Numbered from the stretch's first letter, positions 36,501-47,628 are shown. The stretch is DNA of 64,000 nucleotides from Ampelomyces quisqualis (GCA_018398575.1 JAGTXZ010000002.1:1986501-2050500); one strand, 5' to 3'. The notes: generated by a model not told the origin, from the sequence alone. Program-made: numbers and translations.

Positions 36501-37040
36501 GCGCTAAACGCAACTTTTACTAAAGTAATCCTAACTGTTGTGTTAATAGAAAGTTCTAAACCTAAAGGCTTTAGCTGTTAGAAGATCTAAGGGATTCTAA
36601 CTGTGTTTAATAGATTTAAGGTTGCAAACAGATCTAATTTAGATAGAGTTTTAGACGTTTTAATATAATCTTTTTAAAAGTAAATTGCAATATTATCTAA
36701 ATGCTATTACTAGCAGAACAAAGTTTTTCTTGTAATATAACAACGCAGGTAAGTATAGCTATTAAGATTAAATTAGATACGTAATAGAGGCATATAAGAG
36801 TGCGTGTTGTATTAGAGATTCTAGATTAGCTATACACCTATAGGTCTTGTATAGAAGGATAAGAAAAACTTATCCTCTATCTAATACAATAGGCTTATAT
36901 TTATAGTTAAGGTAGCAGCTAAGTTAGAGCTAATTTAGAGCGCTTTTAGTGCTGCCTCTACTATCTCTTACATAATCTGTTACTAAGCCTTTATAGGGTA
37001 TTAGATGTAACATGTGTTTGCATGTGCCTGTTACAAATTT

Positions 37041-37240
37041 CTCTAACAAAATACCTTTAGTTATGCCTTAAAAAGTAAATATACGCGCACTATCTTCTAT
37101 TAACTGTAGTACATCTTTATAGAAGTAGAGTTGCGTTTTTAAGCCTAAGAGAAGTAGTTGCATACTATACCTAGTTTGCTACCTAGGTAACTAACTATAA
37201 ACTTACTCTAATATAGGTAGCTTTTAGAGTGGCGTAGAAT
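37041..37240. other. AT-rich remnant bordering the gene island
   Basis: Short RIP-type sequence right of element B's target duplication. No gene. Base composition changes to GC-balanced at about 37210-37260, marking the island border. Confidence 0.4.
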
Positions 37241-37473
37241 TAGTAGACGATACATCGTCGCTGCGCTATCTGAAAGAACTAAAATTAAAACCAAGGCTAG
37301 CCCTTGCTTGACTCGATGAAGCCCTTCCAACTTATTCCAGCTATGTCGTTGCCATCATCGTTGGCGTCAGCCGCGAAAGCGGCAGCCACGACGGCAATAG
37401 GCATCAGATTTTACACGGTCCCTTGTGAGGAAGTGGGGAAGAGGTCAGAGGCGGTGGTGGTGGGAGGCAGTTC

Positions 37474-38071
37474 TTAATTTCCGGTTGGTGTAGGAGCAAC
37501 GGTAGAGAGGGAACGCGTGACAAAGCCGGTGGTGGGGAAGCAGCCGGTGGGGAAGACGCCAGTTGCGTAGCCACCAGTGGGGAAAATGCCAGTGGGGAAG
37601 ACGCCAGTTGCGTAGCTACCAGTGGGGAAAATGCCAGTGGGGAGGCAGCCAGGAGGGAAGATGCCAGTAGGGTACACACCGCTAAGCAGAGGGGAGAGGC
37701 TGGTGGGATGCGGGGCGCTGGGGAATCCAGTGAAGGGTTCTGTCTCGAGTGGGTTTGTCGGCAGAGGCTCACCAGTGACCATGGGGAGATCGGGATCGAT
37801 TCTTGGTGGCAGGGAGACGTCAGTGGGCGTGGGGTTGATGATTGGCACAGAGGGCTCTTCTCCTGAGCTAGTGCCAGGTACGTTGTCGAGTACGCCCATC
37901 TGCCTTTTCTCGAGGTTGGTGCCGAAATGGCTGTCGGTGTCGCCGCGGAAGGGCACTGTTCGTGTGTGTTACGGAGTAGACTTAGAAAAAATAGGGTAGA
38001 CGAGAGTGGACCAGGGATCACGTACTGGCCAAAGTAGCGCTCACGAGAGAGAGTAGGAGCGCGGACTTCAT
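37474..38071 (-). CDS. Small secreted repeat protein, effector-like candidate (2 exons, 175 aa)
   Basis: Exons 38071-38026 and 37955-37474, with a 70-bp intron (GTACGT..ACAG; 38025-37956); 528 nt in frame, ending TAA. Exon 1 encodes the signal peptide MKSALLLSLVSATLA, which is why this start and splice were chosen over the longer unspliced frames. A Kex2-type KR site follows at residues 32-33 (LEKR|QMG), suggesting a removed propeptide. Residues 34-105 are Pro/Thr/Ser-rich and acidic. Residues 110-160 are tandem PTG repeats with two adjacent 15-residue units (GIFPTGxYATGVFPT) encoded by 45-bp near-perfect DNA repeats. There are only two Cys (about 119 and 154). No known domain; a wall or apoplastic role is inference. 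It is the only gene of a 1.4-kb island between RIP-mutated blocks, a typical effector setting in Pleosporales. It shows no RIP-type damage. Confidence 0.75.
37550..37645 (-). repeat. 45-bp tandem repeat inside the secreted-protein gene
   Basis: Two adjacent near-identical 45-bp units (plus strand CCAGTGGGGAAAATGCCAGT followed by GGGGAAGACGCCAGTTGCGT), plus shorter partial copies on each side. They encode the 15-residue PTG repeats. Such repeats allow unit gain or loss by slippage. Confidence 0.85.
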
Positions 38072-38228
38072 TGTGCCAGCTGGTTGAAATGCTGACGTAA
38101 GGTTTTGGATAAGAGACCGTATAAAGTGAGTGTGGAGGGCTTGACTACCGAGCGCCGAGCGAATACGGTTGTGTAGGAGGGTGCGAACAGGATTTGGCGT
38201 GGGCTATGCGCATGAAAAACGATGTAGG

Positions 38229-38240
38229 GTCTATATATAC
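38229..38240 (-). promoter_or_regulatory. Possible TATA element of the secreted-protein gene
   Basis: TATATATA lies about 160 bp upstream of the ATG on the minus strand, in otherwise GC-balanced sequence. It is the only strong TATA-like run in the island; distance is plausible with a long 5' UTR. Not proven. Confidence 0.35.
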
Positions 38241-38659
38241 TTATCTTCCCTCTCCACTACCAACAGCACTGCCCTTCGAAGTCATGCTGCTGTGGGGCTT
38301 TGGGACAATCCACACGTCTGATCGCAACGAAGATGCGCTCCCATCCAGGATTCAGCTGAATGATTTTCACAGACATGTACCAGCATGCGTGCTCTGCTTG
38401 GGACATGGGGTCAGAGAAGTGTAACAGGTATCCCTGTCCGAGAGCAATTTGTCCCCCTGTTAATTCGATTAGGTCGTAATATTTCAACATCCCCTCCAAT
38501 CATGTGCCAAGTCAATGAATGCCTCGGGCGCTAGCGGACTGGACCGCAGTCTGTCACCGAGAACATCCTTATTTCCCTTGAGCATTTCAAAAGTCAGGGC
38601 TAGAGATAGGCGCTTATTGTATAAAAGTCTGTCAGTTCGTAAACAGTTACTGAAGTAGG
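38241..38659. other. GC-balanced flank upstream of the secreted-protein gene
   Basis: No confirmed gene. A minus-strand open frame of 80 codons (38499-38257) exists, with reasonable amino-acid composition but no recognisable family and no further support, so it is not called. AT-rich sequence starts at about 38600-38690. Confidence 0.4.
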
Positions 38660-38899
38660 GCTGCGCAGCAGCTATTCTATAATCTTAATCATTTATTTTT
38701 TTTTGCAAGGCAAGCCTTACAAGCAATACTACTCTTATAGCTAGTTATTAATCTCCCTCCCTAATTGTAACTGCTCTGTGTTTTAGTTAAGTTGTTAACA
38801 CTATTGCTAACACTGTGTCTATTGTTGCTAGTATCTGTTATAATAGCGTTGCTTGTAAACATGCTGCTAGAGATAGTTACAGTAGACTAAACTAGATTA

Positions 38900-41800
38900 G
38901 AACGTAAGATAGGTATATTTATCTAACTTGCACGTCTAAGACTAAATAAAGATAGAGAAGGCATAAATAGTAACTTATCTTTATTAATCTCTTAAATAAC
39001 TTTAGCTTTATACTTAAATAGTTAACAGCGCTAGTAGTTAGTATTCTGCACAACAATAGTGTTACTTGCCTTTAACTTAAGACAATTATATCTACAGTTA
39101 TTAGTTACATATAAAACAAAAAATAATATACAGTATATACCTAAACAGCTCTTTAAAGAGTAGTCTTTATAGTAATTGCACACAAGAGATAGCAATATAT
39201 ATTAAACTAGTAGTAAAATCCTATTTACTTAACAAGTTAAGAACTACCTAGTTAATAGAAATACCTTGTAACTTATGCACAGTAATAGCATATACTAGAG
39301 TAATAGGAAACTAAGTATAGATATATATAACTGTGCTATATACCTAGTGACAAAAAGACTAGAATATAGAAACTAGCTTGTTGCTAGTCTCTAGGTTAAG
39401 AAGAAGCTTTAGTCTATTGTAGTTGTTAAAGGCAATTAGCAATGCAAATAGGGCATCTTTCTCTAAATTAGCGCTAGCTTCCTACATAATATTACGCAGC
39501 GTGCTAATAGCTCTATTAAATAATGCATAATTAGCCTAGATATTCTCCTCTAGCATAACATAACAGTTAATAGACAGATGCAAATACTTATAGAGATTTC
39601 TAGCGTTATTAGTTAAGCTATTCTTAGCACTATAACTGTAGTAAAAGGCTTGCACAAGAAAGATAGGATTATTTAACTCTTGCAGTTGCTAATAGTTATA
39701 GCTATGCACTTCTTTACAGTGTTAGTAAATATAGATAGCGTTATTAAATAGAGTAAGATTTTTATTTGTAAGATTTGCTTTTACCTGTATACGCTTTAAC
39801 AGAAGCTGCTAGTCTTTAACTATAGTCTTGTTTATCTAGAGATTAGCAAGCGCAAGGTAAAAATTAATAGCCTTATAGTTAGCTTTTTATTAGTGCTTTA
39901 CAACGTCTAAGGTAATAGTAGTATTAAACAGACAATATAACCTCTAACTATTAATATAGTTGCTGTTGTTAAACTTGCTAGCCTTTGTACTAAATAGTAG
40001 AGTAGTAGCAACAGGCAGTAACTAACAAAAGTCTCTAATTAAGAGTATACTTATACCTCTAAAGTCTTTATTATTAGCCTTAATCTGCTAGAGGCAGTAG
40101 TTAATCTAAGACAACTAATTTAAACTTACTATACTCTTCTTATTAATAATAAAGTAATAGATGTAGCAAAACTTAGCTTGCAAAGACGTAAGCGCAGATA
40201 ACAGCAAGTTCTAGTAACTACCTTTCTTAACTAGTAGCCTTAACAGCAAATAGAAAGTCTGTCTACTAATATTGTAAGCAGCAACACTAGTTAGCGTAGC
40301 TTAAAAAACTAGAGATAGTTAACTAACATTCTAAGCCTACTCTTTAAGGCTACAGCACATAGTGCAAACAATAGTAGTCTTTCTAGTACTACCTTTACCC
40401 TCTATTTAGACTAATAAAGACTCTGTAGCGTAGCCTTTATACTAGTTCTAACAGTAATTAATAAAAAGTAAGTAGGCTTTTACTTGCTTACTTTTAAGCG
40501 CCTTAAATAGAATAATGCTAGACGTAGATGCACCTAGAACTACAGAATAATTGTACTTAATAGTCTTTTACTAGTTATAGCTAAAATTAGGATAAGTGCT
40601 AACTTAGTTACTCTAGTTAACGTTGTTAATATTACAAAACCTAAGATTGTCCTATAGATTAATATTCTCTCTAGTGTTATAATTTGGCAACTAGTAAGTA
40701 AGTTTAGCCTACTCTGCATCTATGTTATCTAGTGTGCTGTCTAGAGTTCCTTTATAGACGTCTTCTTTAGAGGGTTAATTAAAGTTGTTATCTATAAGAC
40801 TATTACAGAGATAAGAATTGCTATATAATGCCTTACACTTAGTATATATTTTTACAAATAAGTTATATAGATAGTTATAGATATCCTTAAGGTGTAGTAG
40901 ATCTGCAATATTGCAAAATAGATAATGCAACATTAGCCTTGCTTAACTAAAGTTCTCTACATCCTTAAGCAAGTAACGTAAAAAGTAAGTAAGAATTTAG
41001 TCTCTTATAAGTAGTTAAAAAGAGTATAGCTTGCTATAATTATAACACTTTAAGAATGTAAAGAAGCTTACCTAATCTATATTAAGGCTGTTTCTACGTT
41101 TCTTATACTTCTCTAACAACAAAAGTTCTTACTATATTTCCTTACCTTAAATATAGTACAGATACAAATACTACTCTTCTAGTTAAAGATTTATACTAAT
41201 AAAGGCGCGTAATAAATGCTTTAGAGGTAGATTAAGAAGGTAGTAACATACTTTCTAAGCTAAATAGTTGCAGTCTCTAATAAGCTTGTTTATTATTTTA
41301 GTTACTAAGGACTGCATAGGCTAGTTCTTGTTAATAAATAGAATTAACGTGCCAGCTAACTGTTAATATAACAGAGACTTCTTCTTAGCTTTAGTTACAT
41401 ACTTAATAATATAGTTAATAACAGCGCGCAGATTAGTACAAGAAGAGACATTAGTGTTTACCTACTACGCTATAGTAGTAAGTTAATTATACTTGTTTAC
41501 TATACTGTTATTTTAAGCAGGATAGAACTAAGTCTACTCTTACCTAAGAGCAGAATGCTTATTAAGCTTTACTTAATCTTAAATTTAATCTAGTAGATAG
41601 AAGCAATACTCTTTATTACTAGTATTCTTATTTTAGTAAAGGCAGTACTTTGTGTTATAAACATAGAGTTGTACTCTATTTACAGCAGAAGATAGAGTAA
41701 TAGCGTTGTTTTCTATGTTAACACTTAGAACCTAAAGGATAGAAGGCTTAGTACAAGGACAAGCTCTAGTGTTAGGCTCTAGGTTAAATCTAGTAATATA

Positions 41801-43900
41801 AATACTCTAGAAACAGGCAAAGTACTTCTTTATCTTGTCTAATATGTTGCTAGTAGCTTAAGGACTACTATTAGACTAATATAAACTATAGCTATACGTG
41901 CTGCTGCAAGCTTGCTACTTGTAGCAATGCTAATAGTTAATAATATTAAACTTTAGCTTAAGAACTTTGTTCTAAAAAGCTTGCAGACGCTGCACAAAAT
42001 AATACGCTATAACAAGTAGATTATTACAAATAGCATCTTAAGCATAGTAAGCGCGCAAGGTAAAATCTACTACTAAATCTATCTATTAGTTGTACATTAG
42101 CAGCAAGCGTATTAGCAAATTCTAATAGTAATTAGCTGCGCTAAAGGTAATAAATAGTAAAGAACACTATAGTTATTAGACTATAGCTTTAACCTACTTT
42201 ATCTTACCTGCCTAGTAAGGCTATAAGCTACGCAGCTTTAACAAGTAGCGTGTAATAGAGTTAATAAGCTATTCTAAGTTATTGCTGTTATCCTAGAATG
42301 CCTAACAAAGGTTATTAATAGTAAAGTTCTATGCTTCTAGGTGCAGCTTATTAACAAAGAAACCTGCCCTTAAGTTAATTAAAGTCTGCATTATAGTGTT
42401 AAACACTACATATCTCTATCTTAGATACTAAGCAAAGCATGCGTTCTTATACAGAAGCAAATGTTAAATATAAGTAGAATAGCTTACCTTTCTTATGCAG
42501 GTATCTACGTACTTAGCCTCTCTGCAAGGATACAGACTAGGAAAAGCCTAACTTAAAAGAGAATAGCTCTTGTTAAACTCTAATAGTAGTGTAAGATAAG
42601 AGGTTAGCATGCTTATATGTAGTCTCCTTTATAGTTAACAACTAATAGTCTAAGCACCTGCTTTGTCTAGATATGCCTGTAATTCTGTAAGCTTATTATT
42701 ATTAGCATGCAAATTAAAAACTCCTACAACCTCTAGATGCTTGCTATTATTAGCATTATTATTATTTAGATTGTTAGCAGAAGCTCTATCCTTATTATTA
42801 ATCTTATAGATAACTATTGCGTTATTAACAAAGGCGTTATTATCTAATACCTCTAAATTTTTATTAAAAATCTGCAGAACAGATTGATAATAGGCAGGGT
42901 TTATACAGCAAAGGTAGTATAGCTATTGCCTAATAACTAACTTACGCACATAAAAGTTCTTGCAAAGCTAGTTTAACATTTATTTATTACTGTTCTAATT
43001 CTTTAGGCAGATAATAATAACGTTAAGGTTCTTTAGTAACAGAGGGAAGACGTTATATACTTTAGCTGCGTTGTTAAAGAAGTTTACAATATGTTCTCTA
43101 TAGTAATACTACTAGCTACAAATCTGTTGTACTTCTACAAAGCAATAGACACGCACTATAAGCATCTCTTTAATCTAAGTTAACTTTAAGAAGATAGTAG
43201 TTTCTAGTATAAGGCTAGAATCTATATTGTTCTCTACACTAAACATATATAGTTTATAAAGGTTAATATCTTAGTCTACTTTAATACAGGCTGCGCACAC
43301 ATAGTTGCTATTAAGACCTATCTTAAACTACTACTCTTTGCAACGTAAGCAAGTATCTATAACCTTCTTATCTATACGCTTGTAAAAACCTTAAAGTAAT
43401 TTCTAATTATAGTTATAAAAGGCAACTTAACTAGGCTAGTTATCTAACGTAATATTAAGGTCTAGATTAGGTACACCTATAGTCTTAATATTCTCCTAGC
43501 GCTAACGCTTAACAGGACTAGAAAACAGACGTCTATCTGCACTACGTTAACTAGTTTGTTGCAGTAAAAGCAGACTACTTTAAATGTTTAGAGTTAACCT
43601 ATAGTTAGATAACAATAGGCAATAGGTTTAATTGCTAATAGATACTTATAATAATCTAGGTTAAGGTGCTAATTAAGTCTAGATAATACCTTTATTAGTA
43701 AGGCTATTAGCTAGACAGTCCTAGTACGTATAGGACAATTCTTTATCTTCTGTAAAAAAGCCTCTAAATATCTTCTTGTAGCCTCTAGCAATACACTAAA
43801 CAATTGTATCTAGCTTATTAAACTCTCTATTGTTAATGCAGAATCTATAAAGCTTCTAGCTATCTACATTAATATAGCAGAGACAATAATATAATTAAGG
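38900..43900 (-). pseudogene. Helitron Rep/PIF1-like helicase relic
   Basis: A minus-strand frame about 5 kb long with mainly TAG/TAA stops. The N-terminal helitron-like domain reads ICLKN, YVCAAC and IKEMLIVRVYCFVEV (about 43300-43130). The Rep (HUH) motif at 41883-41915 reads ACSSTYSYSLY, where the His-x-His metal pair has become Tyr-x-Tyr. The PIF1 helicase part shows VAAYNI near 40270-40290 and GISILLIRDFC then LLPVATTLLFSTKASKF at about 39965-40060. This is the rolling-circle replication-helicase protein of autonomous Helitrons, now dead. 5' TC and 3' CTRR ends were not identified. Confidence 0.8.
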
Positions 43901-45640
43901 GTAGTTGCACCTACTATACATAAACTATAGTAGCTCCTCTTAGAGAGATAGCAACTAAAAAAGTAAGCGTAATAGTAACTAGATAGAATTGCAACAACCT
44001 CTACTACAGTATAAAGATTAAAGTGTATATTTACTAAAGACTAGGCCTAGAAGATCTAGCTTAAAGTTATATAGCGTTAAACTAAAAAGTAGATATAACT
44101 AACTAGTATAAGAAGGGGCAGACAAAGTGCTAGTTAGAGCCTACTCTTATAGTTAACCTAGCCTTAACTGTAACAAAAGAGGAGTAGATAACACTTTCTT
44201 TCTAGCCTGCTTATAATAATAGTAATCTTAACAAATAATAGTCTACTCTCTTCTTACAGTAGCTGTGTCTAGAAAGTCTCTACTATACTAACTCTAAAGA
44301 AGAAATATAGGTGCTAATAAAGAGCTAGATATTAATAGATTAAGTAGCGCAGGCGCAATAGGTTAGTATTACTAAGTACCTAATAGTGTTGCACTAAAGG
44401 CTATATGTTATAGGGCTATTAGCGCAGGGAAATAGACACTTAATATAAGTAGAGCAGGCGCAATAGGCTAAAGATTTGTACAAAATACTTTACCTAGTAG
44501 TGTATAGGTAAGTATACAGGTACTAAAGCTACTATAACTAATTAAACTACGCTTTAGTAATATATTTATAAAGTAGTTAAAAGGTGTTACGCTTAGTACG
44601 CTAGGCTTAACAGATAAGCTAGCTATAACATTAATAGTAAGGCTACCTTTTAACTTGCAGCGCTTCTACTATATAGTAAGTGTCTACTATATTTAGCGTT
44701 AATATAAGAAACTTATACGCATAGTAGTAGTCTTACTTTAATAATTTTTCCTGCACTTAGGATAGTAAGTGTAACCTACTGTAACATCTTCTACACTAAG
44801 CTAACGCGCAGGATGTTAAGAGTAGAAAACTACAGTTAGTAAAGCTTCTAAAGGACCTAGAAGAGGTTAACCTCTACCTAAAAGTAGCTAGCTGCTAGCA
44901 CTAACTACAGCAGTTGCTATAGTTAATAGTAGCTAAGATAATGTCTAATAAAAGAGTACACTATATAGTTAGTAACTAGAAGAGAATACGTGCTAGCTTA
45001 TAAGCGCACCTCTTAATACTATTATAACTATTTAAGCAAGTAGTTTATGCAAAAAGCTATGTTGTTTAACTACCTAATTGCGTAAACATATAAGTAACTT
45101 TCTTAATTACCTGCAGAAGCAAGGTATTGCAGTAAGTTAACCTAAGGTAAGTAGCAAGTAAGTGTGTAAACAAATACAAAAGAGTAATTACAAAGAAATT
45201 TCTATATAGTAGGCGCTATCAAAACATTCTTAATTAGGCTACTATATTACGTTATGTTACGTTGCTACCTGCGTGCCTTTATAGCTACTACTTAATATTA
45301 AGATTAAACTCTAAGTCTTAAACGCAAACAAACAGAAATCTTAACGCCTCTAGTAACTTATACAATAACTAAAAACGCTTGCTAACTCTATTATATAAGC
45401 TCCTTAAGTAATTGTTAATTAACAATTAGTCTAATAGGCCTGTCCTAGTATTATCTTGCTACCTTAATTATTATTAATTAACCTGTGCCTAGTCTTAAAG
45501 AGATGCTAAGTAAAAGGAAAGAATTAGAACAGGTGTCTGCTTAAGTCTAAACTAACACCAATTCTCTAGGTATAGAAGTAGTCTAGCAGGAGGTTATGTA
45601 GCAGTAGATAAGCTCTATTATAGAACTACTAAAGCAATTG
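43900..45640. other. AT-rich degenerate sequence, no gene recognised
   Basis: RIP-type sequence upstream of the Helitron relic, probably its 5' part or other repeat debris. Both strands are full of TAG/TAA; I see no recognisable motif. Confidence 0.35.
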
Positions 45641-45699
45641 CTTTAACAACAAGTTGTTTTAGCTAAGCTAATTAGGTATTTGTATAGATATTTACCTTT

Positions 45700-45812
45700 A
45701 CAAATTACAAGAAAGGCTTTTGTATAGTAGTTAGCCTTTACAAGAGAAGAGCTTTTGTTAAAGTTAGCCTTTACAAGAAAAGCTTTAGCCTTTACAAGAA
45801 AGGCTTTTGTTA
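45700..45812. repeat. Imperfect tandem repeat of GCCTTTACAAGAAAGGCTTTT
   Basis: Four to five copies of a roughly 20-30 bp unit containing CTTTACAAGAraAGGCTTTT. Each unit is itself partly self-complementary (AAGCC..GGCTT), so it could fold into short hairpins. The open frame running through it on the minus strand is a product of the repeat and not a gene. Confidence 0.6.
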
Positions 45813-46722
45813 TAACAAGACTATAGTATACCTGCACTTCTAAACTATAGATATTTATAGCTACCTGCTCTTTTAAGGTAAGTGTTAACAATTGCAACTC
45901 TAGATCTTAATAGTAGTAAGCTACTATCTTACTTAGTTACTAACTATACCTTGCAAGCAAGGGCACATAGTAAAGCTAATCTAGAGTAAGTAAAGAAGAA
46001 AGAAAAGCAAAGAAAAAGCCTTTACAAGTATAAAACAGAGCGCTACTAGCGTTACTACATAATCTAAAGGCTACAGTTTGTTAGCCTATAGAATAGGACT
46101 TAGGCTCTTATAATAGTGCACTATGCAAAAGAGATAGGCAGAAAGGTAATGTTAATAAGTTCTAATAGGTATATAGAAGACAGAGCAAGTAGCTATTATA
46201 TACTTCTCTTCTTAAGATCTAAAGCTAGGTACGCTAGCAAGAAACGTAACTTTCTATTAATAAATAGTAAGACGTAAAGCGTAAAAATAATATTAATATG
46301 CCTTCTAAAGTACTCTTAGCTAACAGAAAGCTTCTATTTGCGTTAAAGCTTGCCTAGTAATTTACTAATACTATAAGAGTAAGCACAGACACTTATAGTA
46401 GTAGAGTAGATAGTATAGTGTAGTATTCCTATATCTTATAATATATAACGTTAAGTGTTAAGTAGGCATATACTTAAGTAGTCTTCTATATTCTAGAAAG
46501 AGACCTCTTAAGACTTTTCTAACGCCTAGAGCTAGTAATTTTCGCCTATAGTAAGCTATAAGCTATCTACCTCTGTCTATATATTAAATTGCCCTAACAG
46601 TAATTGTAATTTGTAGCTATTTACGTGTTGCTATTTATAATAATACTTATAGTTAGCAAAAATATTAGTGTTCTTCTAACATGTCTTAGCAGTTAGCAAA
46701 AGTTTTAGTTTTCCTAATCTGC

Positions 46723-46740
46723 AGGCATTACGTAATGCCT
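46723..46740. repeat. Perfect 18-bp palindrome
   Basis: AGGCATTACGTAATGCCT, centred on ACGT, about 105 bp inside the right inverted-repeat end of the candidate unit. It survives intact in otherwise mutated sequence. It could be a protein-binding or hairpin site of a transposon end. Confidence 0.6.
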
Positions 46741-46859
46741 ACACATCCTGCAGCTAATTAAGACGCATAGCGCCAGCTAATTAGCATGCGTTTTTGTAGC
46801 CAATTAGCGTTGCAGCTTTTTCTTACCAAGCCTAACTATAGAATGCTGCTGCGCAGCAA

Positions 46860-47360
46860 TTATACAAAATACAGTTACAGTATAATACTGTATGTACAGC
46901 TTAAGTTACAAGCACCTGTACAGATAGGGTGTGCACAGACTGATTTTTGCCGTGTTTTCTGTGTTTTGTAACCCCCGTATACTAGCTCCTGTGCCTACCT
47001 CTTCTCTAACGCGTCCTAAAGCTATATATTATCTAATTTCAAATATTTTTAGTGTTAAGCATAGCTAAACAGTGTCGCAGAACCTATAAGATAGAGAAAT
47101 AAGATAACGTTGTTATTTCTAAGATCTTAGGCAATAGTAATCTACGTGTTACCTACTATTACTACAATTACTACAAGTATAGCGGCTTAGTATCTTATGT
47201 CTCTAATTATATAAGAAGCTGCTATAGGTTACTAAACGTGTTAGGCTATTAGCATTAATAGTGTCTTTGCACGCCTAAGAGTCCCCTAGCGTAGACACAA
47301 GACCTAGGGCTTTATTAAGCGCAAGAAAGCAACTATATATCTAGCTACTACTACTACTAT

Positions 47361-47413
<53 letters not shown>

Positions 47414-47530
47414 CTACTCCTACTCCTACCACCAAAAAGACGCTGCGCAAAATATCTAGCAAAAGAACACTTAGCAAAACTACACGCAAGGGTTTATACG
47501 AAGTTTCAAGGTTATAGCTCTTAGGAAAAA
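46860..47530. other. Moderately RIP-altered border sequence with (ACT)n tract
   Basis: AT-rich but with some TCA/CCC left, so less altered than the interior. No family recognised. The minus-strand poly-Val frame here is a shadow of the microsatellite. GC-balanced sequence begins at about 47520. Confidence 0.4.
47344..47430. repeat. (CTA)n/(ACT)n microsatellite
   Basis: More than 20 tandem CTA units with one ATT variant, followed by CTCCTA units. A plausible polymorphic locus; no coding role is supported. Confidence 0.9.
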
Positions 47531-47544
47531 GGTACAGTGAAATA

Positions 47545-47628
47545 CTAGGCCAGGGACCACTCGTGCTTGATCTGCCAGCCAGGGTATTTGTGTTGAGGAG
47601 ATGGCGATGGTGGACGCGGGGGAAGCAT
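47545..47628 (-). pseudogene. Possible truncated 5' end of a lost gene
   Basis: A short minus frame starts MLPPRPPSPSP and contains QHKYPGWQIKHEW before TAG, right at the border to AT-rich sequence. Its upstream side (47630-47920) is CT-rich and promoter-like. It may be the first exon of a gene cut off by transposon invasion, or chance. Very tentative. Confidence 0.2.

Larger units (their letters stand above)
29925..37035 (-). mobile_element. Ty3/gypsy chromovirus, element B (complete, RIP-degraded)
   Basis: 7111 bp with LTRs at 29925-30223 and 36736-37035 and a perfect 5-bp target duplication AATTT (29920-29924 and 37036-37040). Pol is on the minus strand. It is the uninterrupted sister of element A and provides the empty site that proves the nested hAT insertion. 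Gag is at about 36450-35250 with a decayed zinc knuckle, protease near 35.0 kb, reverse transcriptase about 34500-33400, integrase and chromodomain about 32950-31300, and the antisense frame on the plus strand at 30547-31236. Confidence 0.93.
38660..46857. mobile_element. Candidate unit bounded by inverted GCTGCGCAGCAGC repeats
   Basis: GCTGCGCAGCAGC at 38660-38672 is followed inward by TATTCTATA. The exact inverse at 46845-46857 is preceded by TATAGAAT. The two ends thus form an inverted repeat of about 21 bases with one indel. ACAGTTAC occurs outside both ends (38643-38650 and 46871-46878), at unequal distances. The unit holds the Helitron-type helicase relic. Helitrons normally lack terminal inverted repeats, so this may be another element that carries or was hit by a Helitron. 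Unit identity is uncertain. Confidence 0.4.

Noticed and set aside
1..37200. Regional centromere
   Set aside because: AT-rich repeat blocks and a CenH3-like relic invite the idea, but AT-rich RIP blocks are common in such genomes and nothing in sequence alone marks a centromere here.
37345..37420. Short Ala-rich frame (MPIAVVAAAFAADAND) downstream of the secreted-protein stop
   Set aside because: Could have been a third exon or anchor tail, but no usable donor site exists before the exon 2 stop and the peptide is not hydrophobic enough at its end.
37404..38021. 205-codon unspliced minus frame over the secreted-protein locus
   Set aside because: It starts inside the intron, lacks a signal peptide, and runs in a different frame from the PTG repeats; the two-exon model explains the locus better.
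45700..45812. CRISPR array
   Set aside because: Repeats are imperfect and contiguous without unique spacers, and the organism is a fungus.
45643..45897. 84-codon minus frame with repeated AFLVKA
   Set aside because: Made by the local tandem repeat; surrounding sequence is non-coding and RIP-type.
47304..47489. 61-codon poly-Val minus frame
   Set aside because: Direct translation of the (ACT)n microsatellite.
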